Positions 16,382 to 29,533 are shown, counted from the first letter of the stretch. The stretch is DNA of 64,000 nt from Paraburkholderia bannensis NBRC 103871 (GCF_000685015.1 NZ_BAYA01000022.1:62001-126000); one strand, 5' to 3'. Notes: generated by a model not told the origin, from the letters alone. Made by a program: numbers and translations.

Positions 16382-18139
16382 ATGACCAACTCCACTCCCC
16401 GCGCCACGCCGGATCAGAACGAGCATCACAAGATCACGGCCTGGAGCCTGATCAAGCCCTACTGGGTCTCCGAGGAACGCTGGATCGCCTGGAGCCTGCT
16501 CGTCGCGATCATCGTGATGAACCTGCTCGTCGTGTGGATCAACGTGCGGCTCAACAGCTGGAACGCGGACTTCTACAACGCCCTGCAGAACAAGGACGTC
16601 AAACAGTTCCCGCATCTGCTGATGATCTTCACCGGGCTTGCGTTCGGCTTCATCATCCTCGCGGTGTACGGGCGCTATCTGCGCCAGATGCTCGGGTTCC
16701 GCTGGCGTCAGTGGCTCACGACGCGCTTCCTGAGCGACTGGCTCGGCAAAGGCGCGTTCTATCGCATCGAGCGCGACCGTCTCGCCGATAACCCCGACCA
16801 GCGTATCAGCGACGACCTGCAATCGTTCGCCACCACCACGCTTTCGCTCACGCTCGACCTGCTCTCGACGGTCGTGACGCTGGTGTCGTTCATCACGATC
16901 CTGTGGTCGCTGGCTGGCGCGCTAACCTTCTCGCTGGGCGCGACGCCCATCACGATTCCGGGCTACATGGTGTGGGCCGCCGCGCTCTACGCCGTGTTCG
17001 GCTCGCTGGTGATCCAGAAGGTCGGCCATCCGCTCGTGTCGATCAACTACCAGCAACAGAAGGTCGAGGCCGACTTCCGTTTCGGCCTGATCCGCCTGCG
17101 CGAAAACGCCGAACAGATCGCGCTCTACGACGGCATGGAAACCGAGCGCGGCAACGCACAGGGCCTCTTCACGCACATCCGCGACAACTGGTGGCGCGTG
17201 ATGAAGTACACGAAGCGCCTCACCTTCGTGCTGAGCTTCTACGGCCAGATCGCGATTATCTTTCCGCTCGTCGTGGCCGCGCCGCGCTACTTCGCGGGCG
17301 CGTTCACCTTCGGCGTGCTGATGCAGATTTCGCAGGCCTTCGGCACCGTGAGCGACTGCTTCTCGTGGTTCATCAACAGTTACGCCACCCTCGTCGAATG
17401 GCGCGCTACCGTGAACCGTCTGCGCGAATTCGTGCGCGTCGTGCATTCGCCGCGCCTGAAGGAAAGCGTCTCGCCGGCCACGGAACACGGCGGCATCAAC
17501 CTGCATTACGTCGATGCGAGCGAGCTTTCCACCGAACACCTGAAACTCGCGCTGCCCAACGGCAAGCCGCTTTCGGAAGTGCGCGACATCGCCATCAAGC
17601 CGGGTTCGCGCTGGCTCGTGCGCGGGCCGTCGGGCTCGGGCAAGAGCACGCTGATGCGCGCGCTCGCGGGTCTGTGGCCGTTCGGCGAAGGCTCGATCGA
17701 TGCGCCGGTGGATGCACGCATGATGTTCATTCCGCAGCAAAGCTACCTGCCGATCGGCACGCTCAAGGCGGCGCTCACCTACCCCTCGCCCGCCGACGAT
17801 TACAGCGACGAGGACTGCCGCGAAGCACTGCGCGCCTGTCGCCTGGAGGAGTACGCCGATCGCCTGAGCGAGTCGGCGCACTGGTCGCGCGTGCTGTCGC
17901 CGGGCGAGCAGCAGCGCCTTGCTGGCGCGCGCGTGCTGCTGCACAAGCCCGACTACCTGTTCCTCGACGAAGCGACCAGCGCGCTCGATCCGGACAACGA
18001 AGGCCGTCTCTACAAGCTGTTCGTCGAACGCCTGCCCAAGGCGGCGATCGTGAGCGTCGCGCACCGCGAGTCGCTTGAGGCGTATCACGGCGAGACGCTC
18101 GAAATCGCGCGCTCGCCTGAAGAGCGCGTCGCGGCTTAA
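16382..18139 (+). CDS. SbmA/YddA-type ABC transporter (fused membrane and ATPase domains)
   Basis: A 585-residue half-transporter. The N-terminal ABC_membrane_2 region (about 20-350) has several membrane segments; the C-terminal ATPase has Walker A GPSGSGKSTLMRAL, signature LSPGEQQRLAGAR and Walker B DYLFLDEATSALD. This architecture is shared with E. coli YddA, BacA/SbmA-like importers and ABCD proteins; substrates in relatives include peptides and vitamin B12. The ATG has CAGGA upstream; an upstream in-frame extension is not needed. Being divergent from the thiamine operon does not prove a thiamine link. Confidence 0.88.
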   Translation: MTNSTPRATPDQNEHHKITAWSLIKPYWVSEERWIAWSLLVAIIVMNLLVVWINVRLNSWNADFYNALQNKDVKQFPHLLMIFTGLAFGFIILAVYGRYLRQMLGFRWRQWLTTRFLSDWLGKGAFYRIERDRLADNPDQRISDDLQSFATTTLSLTLDLLSTVVTLVSFITILWSLAGALTFSLGATPITIPGYMVWAAALYAVFGSLVIQKVGHPLVSINYQQQKVEADFRFGLIRLRENAEQIALYDGMETERGNAQGLFTHIRDNWWRVMKYTKRLTFVLSFYGQIAIIFPLVVAAPRYFAGAFTFGVLMQISQAFGTVSDCFSWFINSYATLVEWRATVNRLREFVRVVHSPRLKESVSPATEHGGINLHYVDASELSTEHLKLALPNGKPLSEVRDIAIKPGSRWLVRGPSGSGKSTLMRALAGLWPFGEGSIDAPVDARMMFIPQQSYLPIGTLKAALTYPSPADDYSDEDCREALRACRLEEYADRLSESAHWSRVLSPGEQQRLAGARVLLHKPDYLFLDEATSALDPDNEGRLYKLFVERLPKAAIVSVAHRESLEAYHGETLEIARSPEERVAA

Positions 18140-18166
18140 GCCCAGCGCACGCCTTCCAGTCGATAT

Positions 18167-18206
18167 CGCGCGCGGAGCCATCCAGGCTTCGCGCGCGTTT
18201 TGTTTT
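18167..18206 (+). terminator. Intrinsic terminator of the ABC transporter gene
   Basis: A 13-bp stem (18167-18179 with 18185-18197, one G-T pair) with a 5-base loop ATCCA, followed by TTTTGTTTT. It lies 28 bases past the stop codon. Confidence 0.9.
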
Positions 18207-18460
18207 GGGCGCGCCCGTCGCGCACTCATTCGCTCGCTACCGAATCTTCCGGCCGCGCGCAAGCCCGCCAGCCGACCTTTTCCCCACACCCGCCTTTCAA
18301 CGTCCTCGCATCGTCGGCACATCGCCCCTAAAATAGGCGCGACCCTGCCGCCCGGCACACCAGCGCCGACACAGACGCAGGCGTCGCAGACGAGATAGTC
18401 GCCACCCGCCGACCCACCCGGCCGTGGCCAGCACAACAAACGAGGGGGAGACGAGGCGCC
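18207..18460. other. Intergenic region upstream of dadA
   Basis: Between the terminator and a small leader reading frame there is no recognisable gene. It presumably holds the dadA promoter, but I see no clear -10/-35 pair. Confidence 0.4.
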
Positions 18461-18628
18461 ATGGGCTCTTTTCAATGGTTCAGTGAACTGAACGAACGCC
18501 ACCGCAACAGGCGCGAACACGAAGCCAGGGCGTGCGCCCGCGTGCGCGCAACCCCCTGCAGCCTCCGCTGCACAATGCGCCTGAACGTGCTGCAATACCG
18601 TCCATTCCCTACGCTACGACCGGCATGA
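18461..18628 (+). CDS. Small open frame overlapping the dadA start
   Basis: A 55-codon frame starting MGSFQWFSELNERH, preceded by the purine-rich run GAGGGGGAGACGAGG. Its stop codon overlaps the dadA ATG as ATGA. That arrangement is typical of translational coupling, but the second half is arginine- and cysteine-rich and could be chance coding. I recognise no family. It may be a real short gene or leader peptide, or nothing. Confidence 0.3.
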   Translation: MGSFQWFSELNERHRNRREHEARACARVRATPCSLRCTMRLNVLQYRPFPTLRPA

Positions 18629-19980
18629 AAACGATCGTCCTCGGCGCCGGTGTGATCGGCGTCGCCACTGCCTGGTACTTGAGCGAACAAGGCTGCGACG
18701 TTACGGTCATCGAGCGCGAACCGGGCGTTGCGCTCGGCACGAGCTTCGGCAACGCGGGGGTGATCGCACCCGGCTACGTCACGCCCTGGGCCGCGCCGGG
18801 CATGCCGGCCAGGCTCATCAAATTTCTGCTCAAGCCCACGTCGCCGCTGATCTTCCGGCCGACTTTCGACGCCGCGCAATGGCGCTGGATCGCGCGCTGG
18901 CTGCGCGAATGCGACCTTGCGCGCTTTCGCGTCAACAAGCAGCGCATGCAGCGCATCGCCTACTACAGCCGTCATTGCCTGCATGCGTTTCGCGCACAGC
19001 ATGCGTTCGAGTACGGACGTAGCCAGGGCTATCTGCAACTCTTTCGCAGCGACGCCGATCTCGAACTCGCGCAGCCGGCGTTCGACGTGCTGCGCGACGC
19101 GGGCATTGTCTATCGCGAACTGGACGCCGCAGCCTGCGCGCAGGTCGAGCCGGGGCTCGCGTGGTCGCGCGTGAAACCGGTGGCGGGCCTCTATCTGCCC
19201 GACGACGAGGCAGGCGACTGCGCCCGCTTCACGCGTGAGCTGCGCGCCGTGTGCGAGAACAAGGGCGTGAAGTTCGTCTTCGATACCGAGGTGCTCGCGC
19301 TCGAAGCCGCGGGCGGCAAGGTGACCGGCGTGCGCGTGCGGCCGGTGCCGGGACGCGAGGCGCGCAATCGCCGCGAGCAGCGCCGCGCGCCCGCCGAAGT
19401 GCTGCGCCCTTCCGATCTGAGCGAGCCGGTCGCCAACGCGGCGCCGCAGACGCTGACTGCCGATGCAGTGGTGGTCGCGCTGGGCGTGGAAAGCGCGGCG
19501 CTGGTCGCGCCGCTGGGCGTGCGCGTGCCGCTGTATCCGGTGAAGGGGTATTCGGCGACGCTGCCTGTGGTCGACGAGCAAAAAGCGCCGCGTGCCGCGC
19601 TCATGGACGAATCGCTGAAGACGGCGATTACGCGCTTTGGGCCGTATCTGCGTGTGGCGGGCACGGCCGAGATCGGCAACCATCGCACGACGCTGCGCGA
19701 GCAGGCCTTGCAGACGCTGATGAAGGTGCTCGACGACTGGTTCCCGCATGCGGCGACGCCTTCGTCGGCGCAGTTCTGGGTCGGACGCCGGCCGATGTTG
19801 CCGGACGGCGCGCCGCTACTGGGCGCGTCGGGCGTCGAAGGTCTGTGGCTGAACGTGGGCCACGGCTCGACGGGCTGGGCAATGTCGATGGGCTCGGGCC
19901 GAGTGGTCGCCGATCTCGTCGCGCAGCGCAAGCCGGAGATCGATCTCGAAGGGCTGACGTTGGCGCGCTATCGGCGGTGA
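18625..19980 (+). CDS. dadA: D-amino acid dehydrogenase
   Basis: FAD-dependent membrane-associated dehydrogenase that deaminates D-amino acids, mainly D-alanine, to keto acids. It has 451 residues from MKTIVLGAGVIGVATAW, a Rossmann FAD motif. GTSFGNAGVIAPGYVTPWAAPG and WVGRRPMLPDGAPLLG are family hallmarks. Around residues 245-280 there is a charged insert rich in Arg, Glu and Pro that E. coli DadA (432 residues) lacks. No alanine racemase gene follows; the next gene is convergent. Confidence 0.92.
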   Translation: MKTIVLGAGVIGVATAWYLSEQGCDVTVIEREPGVALGTSFGNAGVIAPGYVTPWAAPGMPARLIKFLLKPTSPLIFRPTFDAAQWRWIARWLRECDLARFRVNKQRMQRIAYYSRHCLHAFRAQHAFEYGRSQGYLQLFRSDADLELAQPAFDVLRDAGIVYRELDAAACAQVEPGLAWSRVKPVAGLYLPDDEAGDCARFTRELRAVCENKGVKFVFDTEVLALEAAGGKVTGVRVRPVPGREARNRREQRRAPAEVLRPSDLSEPVANAAPQTLTADAVVVALGVESAALVAPLGVRVPLYPVKGYSATLPVVDEQKAPRAALMDESLKTAITRFGPYLRVAGTAEIGNHRTTLREQALQTLMKVLDDWFPHAATPSSAQFWVGRRPMLPDGAPLLGASGVEGLWLNVGHGSTGWAMSMGSGRVVADLVAQRKPEIDLEGLTLARYRR

Positions 19981-19998
19981 GTGTGTGCGCTTGATGCG

Positions 19999-20478
19999 TC
20001 AGGGCGCTTTGGTCTTCGCCTGAGCCTTTGACGCGACCGGATTGTCCTGGCGGTAAGTGCGATTGGGATGGATCACCAGTTGCCTGACCGCAGTATCAAG
20101 CTCCTTGCTGTGATACAGGTCGAGGCATTTCAGGAGGTCGAATTTGACGTCCTTGATTTCCGCGTCGGCCAGTGGGTTGTGATAGTCACGCGCCAGGTAG
20201 CGATCGATGAGGGCACCGATCGCGTCTGGGCCTTTGTCCATGTCGTAATAAGTCCAGTCCCGCAAGGCACTGACGCTGCTGCCCGCGTCTATCGCAGCGT
20301 CCTTGTCGCTCTCATAGGCCCTGGCGATACACGCGGCCAGAACCATATCCTTGAAGTTCTGCGCATAGGTCTGTGTGGCCGCTTGCGGCGACGTCGGGCT
20401 GCCATCCTTTGCGTGACTGATCGACGCCCCAGTGGCAAAAGCGAATACCGCTAGAACGCCCATCAAGGTCTTTTTCAC
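19999..20478 (-). CDS. tai4: Type VI amidase immunity protein, Tai4 family
   Basis: A 159-residue exported protein with a signal peptide (MKKTLMGVLAVFAFATGASISHA) and a helical body with two conserved cysteines (VLAACIARAY and LLKCLDLYHS). Position and pattern match Tai4, the periplasmic inhibitor of the amidase effector Tae4. The start is taken as GTG at 20478, overlapping the tae4 stop as GTGA with GGAG upstream; this gives the signal peptide directly at the N-terminus. An ATG further upstream would overlap tae4 by more than 60 bases. Confidence 0.8.
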   Translation of the reverse strand: MKKTLMGVLAVFAFATGASISHAKDGSPTSPQAATQTYAQNFKDMVLAACIARAYESDKDAAIDAGSSVSALRDWTYYDMDKGPDAIGALIDRYLARDYHNPLADAEIKDVKFDLLKCLDLYHSKELDTAVRQLVIHPNRTYRQDNPVASKAQAKTKAP

Positions 20479-20975
20479 GGCAGGCTCCAGAAGTTCGCGC
20501 GGTCGGTGCGATACCGGGCTTCTGGTTCGTTGAAGTAGCAATGATCATAGCAGCCGCTCCCGTTGTACAAGGTCGCGTGGCCCGCTGCGTCCGACCAACC
20601 GGACACTTCGAACAGAATGACGCCTTTCTTCCCTGCAAGGGTTCCGCCGCCGGACGGTGGATAGTTGACGATTTCCGGCTGCCCCCATCGTTGCCTCAGA
20701 AAAGCAATGAGGTCTCTTACGCGAAAGAAGTATTGGCGCTTGTCCGCGCCGGAAACGGTTTTGCCCGCAATTGGCGGAATGACCAGTCCGCATTGATTCA
20801 GGATATAGCTCATCCGGACTGCGCAGGTATTGCTCCATCGTTGCGCCGCGTCGGGGTTGCCAATGTTCTTTTCGACATTGCCACCGATCACCTGAGCGGC
20901 CTTCGCCGCGGAATCCACCGGGTCGTAAATTCGCATCGCTGCTGCCCAGGCCACAGAAAAAGACGGTCGACTCAT
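20475..20975 (-). CDS. tae4: Type VI secretion amidase effector, Tae4 family
   Basis: A 166-residue peptidoglycan amidase of the NlpC/P60-like Tae4 group, which cuts the D-Glu/mDAP peptide stem in a rival's periplasm. The catalytic Cys is in RWSNTCAVRMSYILN and the His in AAGHATLYNG; the late GCYDHCYF pair is a likely disulfide. There is no signal peptide, as expected for delivery by T6SS. The immunity gene follows with a 4-base overlap. No T6SS structural, PAAR or VgrG gene is in the window, so this is an orphan pair. Its sequence looks more A+T-rich than its neighbours. Confidence 0.85.
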   Translation of the reverse strand: MSRPSFSVAWAAAMRIYDPVDSAAKAAQVIGGNVEKNIGNPDAAQRWSNTCAVRMSYILNQCGLVIPPIAGKTVSGADKRQYFFRVRDLIAFLRQRWGQPEIVNYPPSGGGTLAGKKGVILFEVSGWSDAAGHATLYNGSGCYDHCYFNEPEARYRTDRANFWSLP

Positions 20976-21134
20976 TACGCACCCTTGCTCTTCTCGTTGA
21001 GGGCTGTTCGCCCTGGCAAGTCGATGCCGGCCACCCGCATCGACGAAGATGCATCGTAAGCCTTTGTTTGTATTGCGCATTCCCTGGAATTTGACCTACA
21101 TCCAGGAAAACTTATTTGAGCCGCTGAGTTCGCG

Positions 21135-21680
21135 CTAAACCGGCAAACTCGCCAGCGCTTCATAACGCGCGCCCTGCTTCGCCAACGTGCTCGAATACAG
21201 CACGAGCGACGTGAACCGCAAAGGCGGCAACTCGACGTTGCTCGTCGGCGGCGCACCATGCGCGTCGCGAGCAAAACGCGCAAGCGTCACATGCGGACGG
21301 AACGCGCGCGCATCGAGCGACAACCCCACTTCGCCCATCGACGAGCGCACGCGCCAGTCGAGCGCCGTGAACGCATCGGACATCGCCAGCACGGCCACCA
21401 GCAGGCGCGGCTGCGCGTGACCCGGCCAGCATTCGATTTTCGTGACTTCGGCGGGTGGCACCGGCATCGCGTGATCGGCGAGCCGCTGCGCGAGCGCCTC
21501 ACCTTGCGCGAACGACATCGCGCCGATGAACGCCACCGTGAGATGCAATTGCGCGTACGGCACGCGCCGCGCGTTGAGCGGCACGTCGAGCGCTGCCAGT
21601 ACGTCACGCGAAGGCGCATCGGGCGCAAGCGCGATGAAACAGCGCTTCCACTCCTGCGCCTCGTCAATGGCTTCGGACAT
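21135..21680 (-). CDS. thpR: RNA 2',3'-cyclic phosphodiesterase (2H family)
   Basis: A 2H phosphoesterase of the LigT/ThpR type, about 181 residues. The two catalytic motifs are HLTVAF and, about 85 residues later, HVTLAR. The family hydrolyses 2',3'-cyclic phosphate ends of RNA; the physiological role is uncertain. The start at MSEAIDEAQEW is preferred; an ATG at 21716 would add 12 residues. Confidence 0.88.
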   Translation of the reverse strand: MSEAIDEAQEWKRCFIALAPDAPSRDVLAALDVPLNARRVPYAQLHLTVAFIGAMSFAQGEALAQRLADHAMPVPPAEVTKIECWPGHAQPRLLVAVLAMSDAFTALDWRVRSSMGEVGLSLDARAFRPHVTLARFARDAHGAPPTSNVELPPLRFTSLVLYSSTLAKQGARYEALASLPV

Positions 21681-21740
21681 GATCGGGAGCCTCGAATCGG
21701 CGGGCAACCGGATCATGGTACGCCTGCACCCGCCGGACGT

Positions 21741-21778
21741 AAAAAAGCCGGGTCATCCTTGCGGATGCCCGGCTTTTA
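21741..21778 (-). terminator. Bidirectional intrinsic terminator after gltD
   Basis: An inverted repeat AAAAAAGCCGGG...CCCGGCTTTT with a short loop lies 70-108 bases past the gltD stop, with T-runs usable on the minus strand. It separates gltBD from thpR. Confidence 0.9.
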
Positions 21779-21847
21779 CCTCTGTCTCCTGCCGTCTCCC
21801 GCACGTTCCGCCGAACCGGTGGAACGTACTAGAAGCCACAAGAAGCG

Positions 21848-23314
21848 TTAGCGCGGCAGCTCCGTGCTGCCCATCAGGAACGCATCGACGGAACGTGCGC
21901 ACTGACGGCCTTCACGGATCGCCCACACCACGAGCGACTGGCCACGGCGCATGTCGCCTGCGGTGAAGACCTTGTCCACCGAGGTGTAGTACGCCTTCTC
22001 GCCTTCGGTCGCGGCGCGCACGTTGCCGCGCGCATCCTTCTCGACGCCGAACGCTTCGAGCACCGGCGACACCGGCTGCGTGAAGCCCATCGCGAGCAGC
22101 ACCAGATCGGCCTTCATTTCGAATTCCGAATCCGGCACTTCGACCATCTTGCCGTCCTTCCACTCGACTCGCGCGGCGATCAGTTTCTCGACCTTGCCGT
22201 TCTTGCCTTCGAGGCGCTTGGTCGCGACGGCCCAGTCACGCGAGCAGCCTTCCTCGTGCGACGACGAGGTGCGCAGCTTGACCGGCCAGTACGGCCACAC
22301 GAGCGGCTTGTTCTCGGCTTCCGGCGGTTGCGGCAGCAGTTCGAACTGCGTGACGCCCTTCGCGCCGTGACGGTTCGACGTGCCCACGCAATCCGAGCCC
22401 GTATCGCCGCCGCCGATCACGACGACGTGCTTGCCCTTGGCGAGCAACTGGTTCGGCAGCTTGTCGCCGGCGTTGACCTTGTTCTGCTGCGGCAGGAAGT
22501 CCATGGCGTAGTACACGCCTTCGAGTTCGCGGCCCGGCACCGGCAGGTCGCGCGGCGTTTCCGAACCGCCCGCGATCACCACGGCGTCGAACTGTTCCTT
22601 CAGCTCGTCCGGCGTGATGGTTTCCTTGGACGTGTTGCCGATGTACGCCGGCAGCTCGCCCTTGCCGATGAACACGTTGGTGCGGAACGTCACGCCTTCC
22701 GCTTCCATCTGGCGCATGCGGCGGTCGATCAGCCACTTTTCCAGCTTGAAGTCGGGGATGCCGTAGCGCAGCAGCCCGCCGACGCGGTCGTTCTTTTCGA
22801 ACACGGTCACGTCATGACCGGCGCGCGCGAGTTGCTGCGCCGTGGCCAGACCCGCGGGGCCCGAGCCGACGACGGCAACCTTCTTGCCCGTCTTGTGCTT
22901 CGCGATTTGCGGCGCGACCCAGCCTTCGGCCCAGGCCTTGTCGATGATCGCGTGCTCGATCGACTTGATGCCGACCGGGTCGTTGTTGATGCCGAGCGTG
23001 CACGCTGCTTCGCAGGGCGCCGGGCAGATGCGGCCCGTGAACTCGGGGAAGTTGTTGGTCGAGTGCAGGACTTCGATCGCGTTCTTCCAGTCTTGATGGA
23101 AAACGAGGTCGTTGAAGTCCGGAATGATGTTGTTGACCGGGCAGCCGTTGTTGCAGAACGGGATGCCGCAGTCCATGCAGCGAGCGCCCTGGACTTTCGC
23201 GTCGGCGTCGGAGAGCGCCGCGACGAATTCCTTGTAGTGCTTCACACGCGTGAGCGGTGCTTCGTACGCCTCATGCTGGCGCTCGAACTCGAGAAAACCG
23301 GTTGCCTTACCCAT
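21848..23314 (-). CDS. gltD: Glutamate synthase small subunit
   Basis: The 488-residue NADPH-oxidising beta subunit of glutamate synthase. It has N-terminal 4Fe-4S ligands in CMDCGIPFCNNGCPV and CPAPCEAACTL, then FAD (VAVVGSGPAGLATAQQLA) and NADPH (VVVIGGGDTGSDC) binding folds, and the closing FTAGDMRRGQSLVVWAI. It supplies electrons to GltB and lies directly downstream of gltB after a 148-base gap containing a small repeat array. Confidence 0.96.
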   Translation of the reverse strand: MGKATGFLEFERQHEAYEAPLTRVKHYKEFVAALSDADAKVQGARCMDCGIPFCNNGCPVNNIIPDFNDLVFHQDWKNAIEVLHSTNNFPEFTGRICPAPCEAACTLGINNDPVGIKSIEHAIIDKAWAEGWVAPQIAKHKTGKKVAVVGSGPAGLATAQQLARAGHDVTVFEKNDRVGGLLRYGIPDFKLEKWLIDRRMRQMEAEGVTFRTNVFIGKGELPAYIGNTSKETITPDELKEQFDAVVIAGGSETPRDLPVPGRELEGVYYAMDFLPQQNKVNAGDKLPNQLLAKGKHVVVIGGGDTGSDCVGTSNRHGAKGVTQFELLPQPPEAENKPLVWPYWPVKLRTSSSHEEGCSRDWAVATKRLEGKNGKVEKLIAARVEWKDGKMVEVPDSEFEMKADLVLLAMGFTQPVSPVLEAFGVEKDARGNVRAATEGEKAYYTSVDKVFTAGDMRRGQSLVVWAIREGRQCARSVDAFLMGSTELPR

Positions 23315-23353
23315 TTGGTTCTCGTCTATCTAATCTATTCGGTGAGGGGGACT

Positions 23354-23432
23354 GCGCCCGCCGCCGCGTATTCGGTTTTCGTAACCCGGGTTTTCGTAAC
23401 CCGAGTTTTCGTAACCCTCGCGCGGCGGGCGC
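23354..23432 (-). repeat. Three 15-bp tandem repeats enclosed by an inverted repeat
   Basis: In the gltB-gltD gap, the 15-bp unit GGTTTTCGTAACCCG occurs at 23374-23388 and 23389-23403, and a third near-copy at 23404-23417. An 11-bp perfect inverted repeat (23354-23364 with 23422-23432) brackets the array, so the transcript would fold as a stem with the repeats in the loop. Each unit also has GGTT...AACC ends. Confidence 0.75.
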
Positions 23433-23462
23433 TTCGTCTGTGAGTCGTCGTCGCTTCGCGGA

Positions 23463-28163
<4,701 letters not shown>

Positions 28164-28302
28164 GGGGACACCGTCCTAGAGGGGCCAGGGGAATGGCCGT
28201 TGATTCCGTACTTTGTTTTCCCGCCGCTTGCGTGACCGCTGTACGGCGTTGCGCGGGCGATGCAGGCTTCCCGCGTTGTGCGTCCAGGAGAGCCGAAAGG
28301 CG

Positions 28303-28331
28303 AATATACGCGACGAATCAAGGGCATGCAA
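28303..28331 (-). promoter_or_regulatory. Candidate sigma-70 promoter of gltBD
   Basis: On the minus strand TTGCAT, a 17-base spacer, then TATATT. The -10 matches five of six consensus bases; the -35 matches the TTG. It would give a leader of about 130 bases. A CCCCAAT/ATTGGGG inverted pair lies further upstream at 28351-28394. Confidence 0.4.
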
Positions 28332-28410
28332 ATAAAACCGTGTGTTTAGACCCCAATTATCGTCATGGTGCATTGCGGTGCTTTTTTATTGGGGACGCAT
28401 CAAAATCGGG

Positions 28411-28445
28411 CAAAAGAAAACGGCACTCGCAGGTGCCGTTTTTCT
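28411..28445 (-). terminator. Bidirectional intrinsic terminator after the RAYT-like gene
   Basis: A 10-bp stem (28417-28426 with 28433-28442), 6-base loop TCGCAG and T-runs on both strands. It lies 26 bases past the stop of the RAYT-like gene. Confidence 0.88.
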
Positions 28446-28471
28446 TCGTAAGGTATTGAACTAAAAGAAGA

Positions 28472-29533
28472 TCAGTGCGTGCCGGTGCCGGGCTTGTGGT
28501 CGTGATGGGTCGACGTGGATCCAGAACCGCTGCCCGACCCCGACGGCGACGAACCCGCAGAATGCCCGCTCGAACCACCCGTATTTGCCCCTGGCGTTGC
28601 GCCGCTACCACTACTGGAATGGCTGCTTGCATGGCCCGCCGCGTTCGATCCGGGCTGCGCAGCCGTCGGCGGCGATGAAAAGGGGCCTGATGAACTGACC
28701 TGCGGCGCGCCCTGTCCGGCAACATGCCCCGGAGTACCGCCACCCGCATTGCCGCCCGTCGCGACAGCGCCCGGGCTTGTCGTTCCTGCACTCGCCGTGG
28801 CCGCAGCACCGAGCGCCCCAGCCGCGGCCGCCGGCGCAGCCGGTTCGCGCACCTTGCGAGGCCGCCCTCGCGGCAGCGGCGACACCCGCCGGTTCGCCGT
28901 GCGCGACGCCCAGTCGCGATAGGTGTCGCTGCCAAGCACCCAGCCCTTGAGCGTGGCCTGCATCAGCTGATTGGTCTCGCGCTCGTCGAACGGCTGCTCG
29001 CAGAGTTCGCGATAGGCGCGCTGGCGCTCGAACGGCGTATTGCCGAGCGCCCAGTAAAGCGGGTGGTCGGTGATGAGGCTATCGACGGTGAGCCCGATGT
29101 GATGCCGGTAGCTCGACCAGCGATAGTCCTCCGCCGCCGCGACAAGGCCGTTGCGCACCGGCGCGAGTTCGACGACGCGGCTTGCCAGCAGGAAGAAGCG
29201 CTCGCCCTCGATGACGGTCGCGCGGTAGCGGCCCTCCCAGAGCGTGCCGCGCCGCGCGTAGCGGCGGTTGAAGTGCGCCACATAGCGCCTGCCGACCGCC
29301 TGCATCGCCTTGGGCAGGCTGGCTTCGTCGGATGGCGTGACGAGCAGTTGCACCGCGCCGGGCATCAAGACCCAGGCATGCACTGCAAGGTGGTGATCGC
29401 GCGCCGCTGCCTTGAGGCAGTCGATGAACAGTTCGTAGTCCTGGTCGTCGACGAATGCGGGCTGCTGATCCAGTCCGCGCAGAATCACATGCTGCGGCTG
29501 GTCGGGAACATAAAGACGTGCAAGCCGTGCCAT
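28472..29533 (-). CDS. RAYT/IS200-like (Y1 transposase fold) protein with lost catalytic residues
   Basis: A 353-residue protein whose first 165 residues match the REP-associated tyrosine transposase fold: YVPDQPQHVILRG, a MP..xxLLV strand, the FNRRYARRGTLWEGRYRA segment, PVRNGLV and WSSYRHH. The HUH metal motif, normally NHxHLL, reads GAVQLL here (Ala60, Gln62). The catalytic Tyr of R-Y-x-x-L-N-P is Val120. So transposition chemistry is not expected. Residues 196-228 keep the RAYT-like GWVLGSDTYRDW and end in RGRPRK, an AT-hook-like motif. From about 230 on the chain is Ala/Gly/Ser/Pro-rich and ends His-rich. No terminal repeats of a mobile element are seen. Function unknown; DNA or RNA binding is inferred. 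Confidence 0.8.
   Translation of the reverse strand: MARLARLYVPDQPQHVILRGLDQQPAFVDDQDYELFIDCLKAAARDHHLAVHAWVLMPGAVQLLVTPSDEASLPKAMQAVGRRYVAHFNRRYARRGTLWEGRYRATVIEGERFFLLASRVVELAPVRNGLVAAAEDYRWSSYRHHIGLTVDSLITDHPLYWALGNTPFERQRAYRELCEQPFDERETNQLMQATLKGWVLGSDTYRDWASRTANRRVSPLPRGRPRKVREPAAPAAAAGALGAAATASAGTTSPGAVATGGNAGGGTPGHVAGQGAPQVSSSGPFSSPPTAAQPGSNAAGHASSHSSSGSGATPGANTGGSSGHSAGSSPSGSGSGSGSTSTHHDHKPGTGTH

Noticed and set aside
23374..23417. Possible CRISPR-like array
   Set aside because: Only three 15-bp units directly abutting, no spacers and no cas genes.
28472..29533. An active IS200/IS605 insertion
   Set aside because: The catalytic His and Tyr are missing and there are no element ends or target duplication visible around the gene.
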